Source: Rhodococcus sp. UNC23MFCrub1.1 (lineage in GTDB: Bacteria; Actinomycetota; Actinomycetes; Mycobacteriales; Mycobacteriaceae). Taken from it: 64,000 nucleotides of DNA. Below are positions 54,497 through 63,501 of the stretch, piece by piece (position 1 is the first letter of the stretch; every line of letters begins with the position of its first letter). The DNA is taken from the NCBI RefSeq assembly GCF_000686025.1, contig NZ_JMLQ01000002.1, forward strand, positions 310,001 through 374,000. Direction: 5' to 3'. The translations under genes and the position numbers were made by a program. The notes under the pieces are model-generated. The model did not search any database. It was not told the origin of the DNA and saw only the letters and a program-made list of their open reading frames with translations.

Positions 54497-55987
54497 ATGA
54501 CAGCTGATGTTCGCGCGAGCACGGTCGACGCAGTCCTGACGAGGTCGGCGCGTCGGTACCCGGACCGGGCAGCCCTGGAGTTCGACGGTCGAACGCACAC
54601 CTATGCGGAACTGGACGCGGCGGTGTCCCGCGTCGCTCGGTACCTGGTGTCGACGGGGCTCGCACCGGGAGAGCGGGTCGCGGCCTACGGTAGTAACTCC
54701 GACTCCTACATCGTCGGGTTCCTCGCCTGCTGCCGTGCCGGGCTGGTGCACGTGCCGATCAACTACGCCCTCGTCGAGGACGAGTTGACCTACCTGGTCC
54801 GCCAGTCAGGTGCTCGCGCGCTGCTGGTCGACGACGCTCTGGCGCCGGCGGTCGACGCCGTGCGGACGGGTCTCGATCTCGACGTCGTGCTCTCTCTGCA
54901 GGAGCTTCTCGACCTACCCGACGCGTCCATCGCGCTGCCCACGGTGCGGACCACCGATCTCGCCCAGTTGCTGTACACCTCGGGAACGACGTCGAAGCCC
55001 AAGGGCGCGATGATGTCTCACGGTGCGCTGGTGAGCGAGTACGTCTCGTCCGTCCTGGCACTGGCGTTCACCGCCGACGACGCCCCGCTCATCGCGATGC
55101 CGCTGTACCACTCGGCCGGCATGCACGTGTTCGCCCTGCCGTACCTGTCGGTCGGCGCGACGGTGCGCCTGATGGCGAAGCCGGACGTCGCGGAGATCCT
55201 GCGCCGCGTCGAGGCCGACCGCATCGGTTCGCTGTTCCTGGCACCGACGGTCTGGGTCCCTCTGGCGGGACACCCGGATCTCGAGACCCGCGATCTGTCG
55301 TCCCTGACCAAGGCGCAGTACGGGGCATCGATAATGCCGGTCACGGTGCTGGAGCGGCTGCGGGCGCGGTATCCGGACCTTCGGTTCTTCAACTGTTTCG
55401 GACAGTCGGAGATCGGTCCGTTGGCGACGGTGTTGCAGCCGGAGGAGCACGATGCACGGCCCGCCTCGTGCGGGCGCGCCGTCTTCTTCGTCGAGACACG
55501 GGTGGTGAACGCCGACGGTGAGGACGTGGCGGACGGTGAACCCGGCGAGATCCTCTACCGCTCACCGCAGTTGTGCGACGGGTACTGGGAGAACCCGGAC
55601 GCCACGGCCGAGGCCTTCCGCGACGGATGGTTCCACTCCGGTGATCTGGTGACCCGGGACGCGGAGGGATTCGTGACGGTGGTGGACCGCATCAAGGACG
55701 TCATCAACACCGGCGGCATCCTGGTGGCGTCGCGGGAGGTCGAGGACGCGATCTACACCCATCCGGCGGTGGCCGAGGTCGCGGTGATCGGCGTTCCGGA
55801 CGAGAAGTGGATCGAGGCGATCACGGCGGTGGTGACGGTGAAGGACGGTCGTGCGGTGACCGCCGAGGAGATCATCGCCCACGTCTCGGGTCGCATCGCA
55901 CCGTTCAAGATCCCCAAGCAGGTGCGGTTCATGGACGAATTGCCGCGTAACCAGAGCGGCAAGCTGCTCAAGCGCGCGCTGAGGTGA
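54497..55987 (+). CDS. Acyl-CoA synthetase (AMP-binding, FadD-like)
   Basis: 496 aa, ANL superfamily. P-loop LLYTSGTTSKPKGAMMSHGAL, FNCFGQSEIGPLATVLQ, DGWFHSGDLV hinge region, and catalytic Lys in NQSGKLLKRAL at the end. It activates a fatty or other carboxylic acid to its CoA thioester. Mid-length, without N-terminal signal. Substrate and partner genes not obvious. Confidence 0.88.
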   Translation: MTADVRASTVDAVLTRSARRYPDRAALEFDGRTHTYAELDAAVSRVARYLVSTGLAPGERVAAYGSNSDSYIVGFLACCRAGLVHVPINYALVEDELTYLVRQSGARALLVDDALAPAVDAVRTGLDLDVVLSLQELLDLPDASIALPTVRTTDLAQLLYTSGTTSKPKGAMMSHGALVSEYVSSVLALAFTADDAPLIAMPLYHSAGMHVFALPYLSVGATVRLMAKPDVAEILRRVEADRIGSLFLAPTVWVPLAGHPDLETRDLSSLTKAQYGASIMPVTVLERLRARYPDLRFFNCFGQSEIGPLATVLQPEEHDARPASCGRAVFFVETRVVNADGEDVADGEPGEILYRSPQLCDGYWENPDATAEAFRDGWFHSGDLVTRDAEGFVTVVDRIKDVINTGGILVASREVEDAIYTHPAVAEVAVIGVPDEKWIEAITAVVTVKDGRAVTAEEIIAHVSGRIAPFKIPKQVRFMDELPRNQSGKLLKRALR

Positions 55988-56095
55988 TCGAACCGGCGTT
56001 CGGCGTGTTACCTGTGTGACTGGTGTGACTGGTGGTACTTCTGACACCGAGAGCTTCCGCGTGTCGCGGTAGCCGAATTGGTCGGGGAGTCGGTC

Positions 56096-57211
56096 ATGCA
56101 GGTCGGTAGACGCGTTGCGCAGATTTTGTTGGTGGTGGCGACGGTGATCGCCACCCTGTCGGTGCCGACCGCGTCGGCGGCGAGTCCGTATGTCGGACGC
56201 CAGGGCATCGGGCTCAACGGCATCGACTTCCGGAGCAGCTCGAGCGCCCAGCAGGCACAGGCGACCCGGGTCGCGGGTACGGGCGCCAGGTGGGTCCGGA
56301 TCGAGATCGACTGGTGGTACGTCCAGGACGGTGGGCCGACCGCCTACAACTGGTCGGGTCCGGACGGTGCTGTGGCGGCGGCCAAAGCGAAGTCCCTCAA
56401 CGTCCTGCTGCTCATCCAGAAGACACCGCCGTGGGCTCGGACCACCAGCGACGGCAGCACACCGCCCACGAACCCGGACGACTACGCGACGTTCGCCGCC
56501 AAGGTCGTGAGCAGGTATGCGCCGCAGGGGGTTCGGTCGTTCGAGGTGTGGAACGAGCCGAACCTGTGGATGTTCTGGGCCGACCCGGTGACGGGTAAGC
56601 CGAACGTGCAGGGTTACGTCGATCTGCTGAAGGCGGCCTACCCGAAGATGAAGGCCGCCACCACCAGCACCATCAGCATCGTGGCCGCCGGACTGTCCCC
56701 CTACGGCACCACGGGTCAGAGCCCGGAAGGGCACGCCGTCTCACCGATCACCTACCTCGATCAGATGTACGACCTCGGCGCCGGACCGTACTTCGACGCC
56801 GTCGGCTGGCACCCGTACACCGCGCCCGCGTTGCCGAACGACACTGCCGACTGGAACGCGTGGTCGCAGATGAGCGTCGACTTCACCAATCCCGACGGCA
56901 CGATCTACCAGAAGAGCGCGCGCACGATCATGACCGAGAACGGCGACGCCGGGAAGCTCATCGTCATGACCGAGGCCGGCGCCGCCACCGCGGGCGACCC
57001 GAGCGTCAGCGAGCAGGTACAGGCGACGGCCTACCGACAGGCCGTCGACAACCGCCTGTCCTACTCGTGGGCCGGGCCGATCTTCTTCTACGAGACCACA
57101 GACCGCGCCGCGATGACCGCGGTGAACCCCGACAAGGAGAACTACTTCGGGGTCTACCGCTCGAACGGGGTGGCCAAGCCGGCGGTGACCGTTCTCAAGA
57201 GCGTGCGCTGA
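56096..57211 (+). CDS. Secreted glycoside hydrolase (clan A, cellulase/xylosidase-like)
   Basis: 371 aa from the ATG at 56096, with GGGGAG upstream. Sec signal ending TASAA-SPYVG. The (beta/alpha)8 fold has the acid/base E in EVWNEPNLWMFW and the nucleophile E in IVMTEAGAAT, as in GH5/GH39-type enzymes. Also VGWHPYT. Extracellular action on a glycan is likely; the exact family needs comparison. Confidence 0.85.
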   Translation: MQVGRRVAQILLVVATVIATLSVPTASAASPYVGRQGIGLNGIDFRSSSSAQQAQATRVAGTGARWVRIEIDWWYVQDGGPTAYNWSGPDGAVAAAKAKSLNVLLLIQKTPPWARTTSDGSTPPTNPDDYATFAAKVVSRYAPQGVRSFEVWNEPNLWMFWADPVTGKPNVQGYVDLLKAAYPKMKAATTSTISIVAAGLSPYGTTGQSPEGHAVSPITYLDQMYDLGAGPYFDAVGWHPYTAPALPNDTADWNAWSQMSVDFTNPDGTIYQKSARTIMTENGDAGKLIVMTEAGAATAGDPSVSEQVQATAYRQAVDNRLSYSWAGPIFFYETTDRAAMTAVNPDKENYFGVYRSNGVAKPAVTVLKSVR

Positions 57212-57213
57212 GC

Positions 57214-57795
57214 TCACTCACACCCGACGCCGTCTCCGTCGCGGTCCAGGTGCGAGCCGTAGCCGGGGTCGCCCACGCGGACGGGCGCTGCGCCGGCGTT
57301 CCGAGCCGCGGTGCAGTTCGTGTAGTACGTCGATCCGGACGACTCGGGAACGACGGCCGGCGCGACGTACGGAGCCGGTGCGGGTACCGGCGCGACGAAT
57401 GGCACGGGCGCCGGGACGTAGGCGCGGTCGACGTCCGGCACGTCGACGTCCGGCACCTCGACGTACGGGGTCTCGACGTACGGCACCGTCGTGGTGGGCG
57501 GCGGTGCGTACACGGTGACGGTCTCGGGAGTGGTCGTGACGGCAGTGGTCGTCGACGTGGTGGTGGTCGGCCGCGGGGTGGTGGTCGTCGCGCGGGGAGT
57601 GGTGGTCGGTGCGGCCGACGTGGTGGTGAGAGTGGTCTCCGCGCTCGCGGCGACGGGTTCGGGTTCCTGCATCAGCCCCAGTCCGACGACGGACAGGCCC
57701 ACGAAGGCGGCGACAGCGGCCGTGATCTTGCCCTTGTTGCCCTTCTTGCGGGCCTCGATGTGGGGCGGCTGGAACGGCGGCGGATACGCGGTCAT
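57214..57795 (-). CDS. Excalibur calcium-binding domain protein
   Basis: 193 aa. Short cytoplasmic N-terminus, one membrane segment (about 24-44, ITAAVAAFVGLSVVGLGLM), a Thr/Pro- and Val/Pro-rich linker (55-150), and a C-terminal Excalibur domain: YYTNCTAARNAGAAPV and the DRDGDGVGCE calcium-binding loop. Extracellular. Converges on the glycoside hydrolase with a 2-bp gap. Confidence 0.9.
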   Translation of the reverse strand: MTAYPPPFQPPHIEARKKGNKGKITAAVAAFVGLSVVGLGLMQEPEPVAASAETTLTTTSAAPTTTPRATTTTPRPTTTTSTTTAVTTTPETVTVYAPPPTTTVPYVETPYVEVPDVDVPDVDRAYVPAPVPFVAPVPAPAPYVAPAVVPESSGSTYYTNCTAARNAGAAPVRVGDPGYGSHLDRDGDGVGCE

Positions 57796-57893
57796 GCAGG
57801 TCCTCAGGTGAATGGCAGCAACGGGTCACACCACACGTCGCGCGGGGCGCGCGTCACGTTACAGGGTGGTCGGTTTCCGCTGGAACGCGCTGC

Positions 57894-59246
57894 TCAGGGC
57901 AGTGCGGTCAGAGTTCGGACCACGTCCGAAGAATGCAGGACATCGGTGACCACGCGATCGATCCGCCCGGCGTCCTCCGCGCCGACGAGCCGTTCGATCT
58001 TCTCCAGTATCTGGGCGTGGTCCAACGGGAAATGGTCGACGTCGCCCACCGGATCCGGTGAACCCGCCGACACGGTCTCGCCGGAGACGAGAACGATGTC
58101 GACCTCCGCGGCGCGTCGGTCGGGCAGCAGCGCCGTGAGCGCGGGCGACGACTCGACGTCCACCCGTGCGCTGAACTCCTCCGCCGCACGGAAGGTCGCG
58201 CTGCCGGGCGTCAGGGTCTCCACGTCGATGCTTCCGGCCACCACCGCGGCGGACACGACGAACGGCAGCGAGAACATCGCACCGAGCCGCGTCGAGGGGT
58301 GCCGACCGAACAGGGGTTCCGCCAGCGCGTGGGTGCGGACGCGCACGCTCGCGATGTCGGCGGTATCCAGGTTCGTGCGCAGAGCCTGCACGATGTCGAC
58401 GGCGGCGTGGGTGTACGAGCAGCTGGCATGGCGCTTCGCGTACCCCTGATCGAGGGCGAACGTGCCGTCCGGCGCGGGTGCGAGCCTGTCGGCATCGAGA
58501 GTGCCGACGATGTCCCCCAGGGTCGTCGCCGCCGCGCCGCTGTTGTGCACCAGTCCTGCCGAGGACAACCGTGCGGCGTCGAGTCCCGCACGGACGGCGC
58601 CGCCGATCCACAGGTTCCGGGCGAAGTTGCCCGCGAGCACCACGGCCCACGGTGCGACGTGCACGAGCGCGGTCGAGGCGTCGATCGCGGCCGCCGTGCG
58701 CTCGGCGTCGAGATCCCACACGACGGCAGCGGCGGCGGCGGCGCCGGTCGCACCCCAGTGTCCGTGGGTGTGCCACTTCGGGTCGCGGGTCAGTGCGGCG
58801 CCGAAGCGGGTGGCCACCTCGTAACCGGCCACCACGGCGGCGACGAACCGGTCGCCCGGCACCGCCTGCGCGCTGAGGCGGGCCGCTGCGACAGCGGCCG
58901 GAAGCACATGGGCGGCAGGGTGACCCGCCGCGTACTTGTTGCCCTCGTCCAGTTCGAGGCAGCACGAGGCGATCGCGTCCAGGTAGGCCGCGGTCTCCAC
59001 GCCGGTGTGGGCGCCGCGACCGACGGTGGCCGTCGTGCCCGGTTCGGCTCGCCACCGCGTGAGAAGCGAGGTCAGTTCCGGTGTCCGCGCTCCCGCCAGG
59101 GTGACACCCAGAAGGTCGAGCAGCACGGTGCGGATCCGACTCTCGTACGCGGTACCGGTTGCGGGTAGGTCCACGCAGAACCGCGCCAGATCGTCGATGC
59201 GTAGTCGCGCCTGTTCCGCTGGAAGGAACGTTGCCGAGTCGGTCAT
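57894..59246 (-). CDS. MmgE/PrpD-family protein (first)
   Basis: 450 aa, full-length MmgE/PrpD fold: all-helical domain with GVTLAGARTPE, AHVLPAAVAAARLSA and WHTHGHWGATGAAAAAAVVW, then the lid domain. The family includes 2-methylcitrate dehydratase and cis-aconitate decarboxylase. No prpB or prpC is near, so methylcitrate metabolism is unlikely. Divergent from the operon starting at 59415 and probably in the same IclR regulon. Confidence 0.88.
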   Translation of the reverse strand: MTDSATFLPAEQARLRIDDLARFCVDLPATGTAYESRIRTVLLDLLGVTLAGARTPELTSLLTRWRAEPGTTATVGRGAHTGVETAAYLDAIASCCLELDEGNKYAAGHPAAHVLPAAVAAARLSAQAVPGDRFVAAVVAGYEVATRFGAALTRDPKWHTHGHWGATGAAAAAAVVWDLDAERTAAAIDASTALVHVAPWAVVLAGNFARNLWIGGAVRAGLDAARLSSAGLVHNSGAAATTLGDIVGTLDADRLAPAPDGTFALDQGYAKRHASCSYTHAAVDIVQALRTNLDTADIASVRVRTHALAEPLFGRHPSTRLGAMFSLPFVVSAAVVAGSIDVETLTPGSATFRAAEEFSARVDVESSPALTALLPDRRAAEVDIVLVSGETVSAGSPDPVGDVDHFPLDHAQILEKIERLVGAEDAGRIDRVVTDVLHSSDVVRTLTALP

Positions 59247-59357
59247 GCGACAACGCTAGGACTGACGCTCGTGCTGGTCAATACATCTGCCGGACGTGAT
59301 CAGGGCTGCTAGGGTCGGCATCGACAACAGTCAGGCACCCCGGTGTGTCCGGTGTCG

Positions 59358-59373
59358 ATCCGCTCAGCGGAAC
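59358..59373 (+). promoter_or_regulatory. IclR-type operator, copy 1
   Basis: ATCCGCTCAGCGGAAC, near-palindromic and matching the sites at 63304 and 63413 (shared pattern CCGCTnAGCGGAAC). It lies 42 bp before the cyclase-gene start, between two divergent MmgE/PrpD-linked units. Confidence 0.65.
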
Positions 59374-59414
59374 AGCGTGCACCGTGAACCCAGTCCAGAG
59401 GAGAGAATCGAGCC

Positions 59415-60227
59415 ATGTCGGACAGACTTCTCGAGGCCGTCACGGCCGGTGTACGCCACTTCGATCTCGGACGCCAGCTGCGGGTCGGTATGCCGCAGTC
59501 GCCGAATCACCCGCAGTTCTGGCACACGCTTCCGCGTCGGCACGGTGACATGACCCGGTCGGACGGCGGCAGCGCCGCGAACGACATGATCACCACCGGA
59601 ACGCATGTCGGAACCCACATCGACGCGCTCGCCCACGTCTCCCACGAGGGGAAGATGCACGGCGGTGTCGACGCGGCCGAGGCCGGTGTCGGCGGCAAGT
59701 ACGTCGAGCTCGGCGTGCACACGATCGCGCCGATGATCCGCCGCGGCATCCTGCTCGACATTCCGGCCGTGCGCGGAACCGAGCGACTCGAGGGCGGCGA
59801 CGAGATCACGGTCGACGACCTCGAGTCCGCCTGCGCCGCTCAGGGTGTCGAGGTGTCGGCCGGCGACGTCGTGCTGATCCGCAGTGGGTGGGCACAGTTG
59901 TTCGACGAGGGTCAGCCCTATGTCGGTGGTCCGTCCGGGGTTCCCGGCGTCGGCGAGCCCGGCGCGCAGTGGCTCGCGGCCCGAGAGGTGCACGCTGCGG
60001 GCGCCGACACCATCGCCTTCGAACGCCTCGCGCCGGGCGGTGGCCACGCGCTGCTTCCCGCTCACCGAGTCCTGCTGGTGGAGAGCGGCATCTACATCAT
60101 CGAGGCCCTCGATCTCGAGGAGCTCGCACGCACCCGGACGTACGAGTTCACCTTCGTCCTGGTGCCGCTCAACATCTTCGGCGCCACGGGATCGCCGGTG
60201 CGCCCCCTCGCGGTGGTGTCGGCATGA
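59415..60227 (+). CDS. Cyclase-family (kynurenine formamidase-like) metal hydrolase
   Basis: 270 aa. Metal-binding motif HVGTHIDALAH (HxGTHxDxxxH), then GILLDIP, SAGDVVLIRSGWAQLFDEG and LAPGGGHALLPAHRVLLVE. The family hydrolyses small amides or lactones (formylkynurenine, isatin). ATG with GAGGAGAG upstream. Coupled by ATGA to the next MmgE/PrpD gene. Confidence 0.88.
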   Translation: MSDRLLEAVTAGVRHFDLGRQLRVGMPQSPNHPQFWHTLPRRHGDMTRSDGGSAANDMITTGTHVGTHIDALAHVSHEGKMHGGVDAAEAGVGGKYVELGVHTIAPMIRRGILLDIPAVRGTERLEGGDEITVDDLESACAAQGVEVSAGDVVLIRSGWAQLFDEGQPYVGGPSGVPGVGEPGAQWLAAREVHAAGADTIAFERLAPGGGHALLPAHRVLLVESGIYIIEALDLEELARTRTYEFTFVLVPLNIFGATGSPVRPLAVVSA

Positions 60228-61639
60228 CCGAGTCCACACTCGCCCGCACGCTGGCGGAGTTCGCGGTCGAGCACTCGTTCGACGATTTGCCTGCCGACGT
60301 GGTGGACAGCATCGGGCTCCGCGTCCTCGACACGCTCGGGATCGCGATCGCCGCCACGGAACTCGACACCAGCGCGATGGCCACCGCGTGGGCGCGGGAG
60401 CAGGGCGGTCGAGCCGTCGCCTCGGCCGTCGGAGTGGAGGAGAACCTCCCGCCGACACTCGCGGCCTTCGTCAACGGGGTGCTCGCGCACTCCCTCGACT
60501 TCGACGACACCCACCTGCCCTCGGTACTGCACCCCAGCGCGTCGGTGGTACCGGCCGCACTCGCCGCGGCGCAGCAGCACGGTGCCTCCGGCCGGGACCT
60601 GGTGCGCGGCATTGCGATCGGCCTCGAGGTGTGTGTCCGCCTCGGCATGGCGGGTTTCGATCCGGAGACGAAGAACTCGGTGTTCTTCGAGAACGGGCAG
60701 CACGCCACGTCCATCTGTGGAGCCATGGGCGGTGCGGCCGCTGCCGCGGTGATCGGCGGCGCCTCGGCCGACGGCATCGTCGACACGCTCGGTATCGCGG
60801 CGTCGATGGCGGCCGGCATCATCGAGGCGAACCGCACCGGTGGCACGGTCAAGCGCATGCACTGCGGGTGGGCGGCGCACTCCGGCGTGTCCGCGGCGGG
60901 TCTCGCTCGGCACGGCATCACCGGACCGCCGACGGTGCTCGAGGGCAGGTTCGGATTCTTTCAGGCGTGGCTGCACCAGAGCGGGCGCGCCGCCGAGATC
61001 ACCGACGGCCTGGGCAGCACCTGGGCCGCGCCGGGTCTCTTCGTGAAGCCCTACCCGGCCAACCACTTCACGCACGCGGCTCTCGACGCGGCGGCCGCGT
61101 TGCGAAGTCGGGGCATCACGCCGGCGGACGTCGAGAAGTACGTCCTCGGTGTCCCGGCCGCGAACCTCCGGACCATCGGTGAACCCATCGAGGTCAAGCG
61201 CACACCGCAGACCGGGTACATGGCTCAGTTCAGCGGACCCTACGCGGTGGCGGTGGGCATACTCGGTGGCGGTGGACTCGGTGCGGTACTGGACGACTAC
61301 ACCGACGAGAAGGCCACGTCGACGGAGCGTCGCGACATCATGGCACGCGTCGACGTCGTCCCGGACGCACAGTGCGACGCCATCTTTCCGCACCAGTTCC
61401 CGGCCGTTCTCACAGTGCATCTCACCGACGGCACCACCGTCGTCGAAGAGGTGCTGACCACGCGCGGCGGCCCGGAACGGCCGTTGTCGTTCGAGGACGT
61501 CCGAGCGAAGTTCACGGCCAACGTCGGCGGTCTGCTGAGCGTGCAGGCAGCCGACGCCTTCGCAGCGCAGTGCGCCGGCCTCGCCGACCTCGAGGACCCG
61601 GGCATGCTGTTCGATTCGATTCGCACACTAGGGAATTAG
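60224..61639 (+). CDS. MmgE/PrpD-family protein (second)
   Basis: 471 aa, same family as the gene at 57894 but clearly diverged. VLDTLGIAIAATELDTSAMATAWA, FVNGVLAHSLDFDDTHLPSVLHPSA and GGTVKRMHCGWAAHSGV are typical. Acts on a small di- or tricarboxylate or a CoA-linked intermediate. Last codons overlap the convergent CitE-like gene by 4 bp. Confidence 0.88.
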   Translation: MTESTLARTLAEFAVEHSFDDLPADVVDSIGLRVLDTLGIAIAATELDTSAMATAWAREQGGRAVASAVGVEENLPPTLAAFVNGVLAHSLDFDDTHLPSVLHPSASVVPAALAAAQQHGASGRDLVRGIAIGLEVCVRLGMAGFDPETKNSVFFENGQHATSICGAMGGAAAAAVIGGASADGIVDTLGIAASMAAGIIEANRTGGTVKRMHCGWAAHSGVSAAGLARHGITGPPTVLEGRFGFFQAWLHQSGRAAEITDGLGSTWAAPGLFVKPYPANHFTHAALDAAAALRSRGITPADVEKYVLGVPAANLRTIGEPIEVKRTPQTGYMAQFSGPYAVAVGILGGGGLGAVLDDYTDEKATSTERRDIMARVDVVPDAQCDAIFPHQFPAVLTVHLTDGTTVVEEVLTTRGGPERPLSFEDVRAKFTANVGGLLSVQAADAFAAQCAGLADLEDPGMLFDSIRTLGN

Positions 61640-62460
61640 AGTCGGACGCGGGCCAGGATCTCCCGGGCGCCGCGGACCACGGCCTCGTCGACGAAGCGTC
61701 CGTCGTCGTCGACCGTGGGTCCGCCGGCCGCCCGGTCGAACAGGTCGACGAGGCGCTCCGCCCGGCGCACGTCGTCCGCGGCCGGTGTCAGGGCATCGTT
61801 GATCACGGGCACCTGGCCGGGATGTACCGCGGTGCGAGAGCGGAAGCCCATGTGCACGAAGTGCGCGGTGGTGGTGACGAACGCGTCGAGGTCGCGGAAC
61901 TCGGTGGAGGTCGGTGCGATCGGTGCCTCCAGACCCGCTGCTGCGCAGCCGATCACGATGTCCGCGCGGATGGCGTCGACCACGTGCTCGGTGTCCGCCG
62001 CGCGGGTGATCCGCAGATCGGCCAGCAGGTCCACCTCGCCGATGCCGACGGTCACCAGTCGGGAACTGCTCGCCAGGTCGGTCAGGCCGCGCAGGGCGGC
62101 CGCGGTCTCCACCAGACCCACCATCGCGATGTCCGCGTCTCCGAGTCGCTCGTCCGCCTCCGAGAGGGAGGCCGCCCCGCACTTGGCCACGATGATCCCG
62201 GTGACGCCGGGTCGCGCCGCCGCGGCGAGGTCCTCGGCGAGGAACTCGGGTGTCACGCGAACCCACACCTGCGCTCCACCGTCGCGCGGACGGTCCAGCC
62301 ACTGCGCGACATCGCTTCTCGCCGTGTCCTTCTGCGCGAGTGGGACCGCGTCCTCGAGGTCGAGGATGACGGCGTCGGCCGGTCCCGAGACGGCCTTGTC
62401 GAACAAGGCGGGCTTCACGGCCGGCACGTAGAGGAACGAGCGCGGCATGCGGCGGGTCAT
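61636..62460 (-). CDS. HpcH/HpaI-CitE-like lyase (malyl/citramalyl-CoA type)
   Basis: 274 aa. RSFLYVPAVKPALFDKAVSGPADAVILDLEDAVPLAQK is the CitE opening; then GIIVAKCG, IAMVGLVETAAAL and FRSRTAVHPGQVPVIN. Family members cleave citryl-, malyl- or citramalyl-CoA, using a metal at the conserved Glu/Asp. ATG at 62460 overlaps the IclR stop (ATGA). Together with MmgE/PrpD this hints at an itaconate-like route, unproven. Confidence 0.88.
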   Translation of the reverse strand: MTRRMPRSFLYVPAVKPALFDKAVSGPADAVILDLEDAVPLAQKDTARSDVAQWLDRPRDGGAQVWVRVTPEFLAEDLAAAARPGVTGIIVAKCGAASLSEADERLGDADIAMVGLVETAAALRGLTDLASSSRLVTVGIGEVDLLADLRITRAADTEHVVDAIRADIVIGCAAAGLEAPIAPTSTEFRDLDAFVTTTAHFVHMGFRSRTAVHPGQVPVINDALTPAADDVRRAERLVDLFDRAAGGPTVDDDGRFVDEAVVRGAREILARVRL

Positions 62461-63257
62461 CGGGCGGCCCGCGCTTCGAGGCTCTGCGTGATCGCGCGCG
62501 CGGCGGCCAGCACCTGACCGGCGTGCGCCACGTGATCGTCGTCGGCGGTGGAGGAGTAGCGGAAGGCCGGTCCGGAGGAGCTGACCGAGCCGAGCACGTG
62601 GCCGGCCGCGTCGAAGAACGGGGCGGCGATGGAGGCGGCGCCGGTGTTGCGCTCGTTGATGGAGGTCCCGTAGCCGGTGTCCCTGATCTCCTGGAGCCGG
62701 GCCAGGAACGTCGTCTCGTCGGCGTCCGGAGCGCTTCCCCGCAGCTCCTCGAAGGCCTCGTGCGCGTAGTGCGGCGGAAGGAACGCGAGGATGGCGCGGC
62801 TCGAGGCGCCGGAGTGCAGCGGGTACTGCGGGCCGATCTCCACCACCATCTTCACCTCCTGCGGGCTCTCGTACTGGTCCAGGTAGACCCGCCGATGCCC
62901 CACCAGGACGGACAACGTCGCCGTCTCGAGGGTCTGCGCACGTAGTCGCCGCAGGATGGGAGCGGCGATGGAACGGACGTCGAGCTGGCTCCATGCCTTC
63001 GTGCCGAGTCCGATGGCCGCGGGCCCGAGGGAGTAGGTGGACTCACCCGCCACCGGCTGCACGATCGAGCGCGATGCCAGGGACTGAAGGATCCGGTGCA
63101 CCACAGCCTTGCTCAGGTCCAGGCGGCGCGCGAGCTCCGTGACACCCAGTGCCCGGTCGGACTGCGCGAAGGACAGCAGGACGTCGGCCACCCGATCCGC
63201 CGATTCGGTTCCCGTCGACGCGGAGTCGGTGCCGGTCGAGCTGGTAGTTGCGGCCAT
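62457..63257 (-). CDS. IclR-family transcriptional regulator
   Basis: 266 aa from the ATG at 63257 with GGAAGG 8 bp upstream; an ATG 18 bp earlier is in frame. Winged HTH at about 20-80 (RALGVTELARRLDLSKAVVHRILQSLASRSI) and a C-terminal effector domain. Autoregulation is likely: its promoter TTTGAT-17 bp-TATGGT is immediately followed by a copy of the operator. Confidence 0.9.
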   Translation of the reverse strand: MAATTSSTGTDSASTGTESADRVADVLLSFAQSDRALGVTELARRLDLSKAVVHRILQSLASRSIVQPVAGESTYSLGPAAIGLGTKAWSQLDVRSIAAPILRRLRAQTLETATLSVLVGHRRVYLDQYESPQEVKMVVEIGPQYPLHSGASSRAILAFLPPHYAHEAFEELRGSAPDADETTFLARLQEIRDTGYGTSINERNTGAASIAAPFFDAAGHVLGSVSSSGPAFRYSSTADDDHVAHAGQVLAAARAITQSLEARAAR

Positions 63258-63303
63258 GGGGCCAACCTTCCACATTCGCTGAGTACGTGCGCGGCTTCGG
63301 CGC

Positions 63304-63346
63304 GTTCCGCTGAGCGAACCATACCCGTAACAAGAAAGTCATCAAA
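63304..63346 (-). promoter_or_regulatory. iclR promoter with operator copy 2
   Basis: On the minus strand TTTGAT (63341-63346), 17 bp, TATGGT (63318-63323), then GTTCGCTCAGCGGAAC (63304-63319), which overlaps the last two bases of the -10. A regulator bound there would block its own promoter. Confidence 0.7.
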
Positions 63347-63412
63347 GAGCCTGTTCTGACCCAGTGATGCGTGTAATACTCAGTACTGCAGGGAATAGCC
63401 ACCCACTAAGTG

Positions 63413-63428
63413 GTGCGCTGAGCGGAAC
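63413..63428 (+). promoter_or_regulatory. IclR-type operator, copy 3
   Basis: GTGCGCTGAGCGGAAC, 74 bp before the solute-binding gene start and about 34 bp after a TAATAC -10-like hexamer (63374-63379). Position suggests roadblock repression of the transporter gene. Confidence 0.65.
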
Positions 63429-63501
63429 ACAGGCCGTGTCCTTCGGTCACACGGTTTCCCGAGACTCGGCGCCTCGATCGGCGCGGAAGGCAGATCCAAT
63501 C

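Noticed and set aside
56011..56036. GTGTGACTG tandem repeat before the glycoside hydrolase gene
   Set aside because: Two adjacent copies of about 10 bp, with no inverted structure and no second occurrence in the window. Probably chance or a minor slippage repeat.
57894..61639. Methylcitrate cycle (propionate) assignment for the MmgE/PrpD genes
   Set aside because: No methylcitrate synthase or methylisocitrate lyase is present, and two diverged PrpD paralogues with a cyclase do not fit.
62561..62580. GGAAGGCCGG within the iclR gene as another interspersed-repeat copy
   Set aside because: Only about 10 bases match and the rest (TCCGGAGGAG) diverges; it encodes part of the conserved effector domain.
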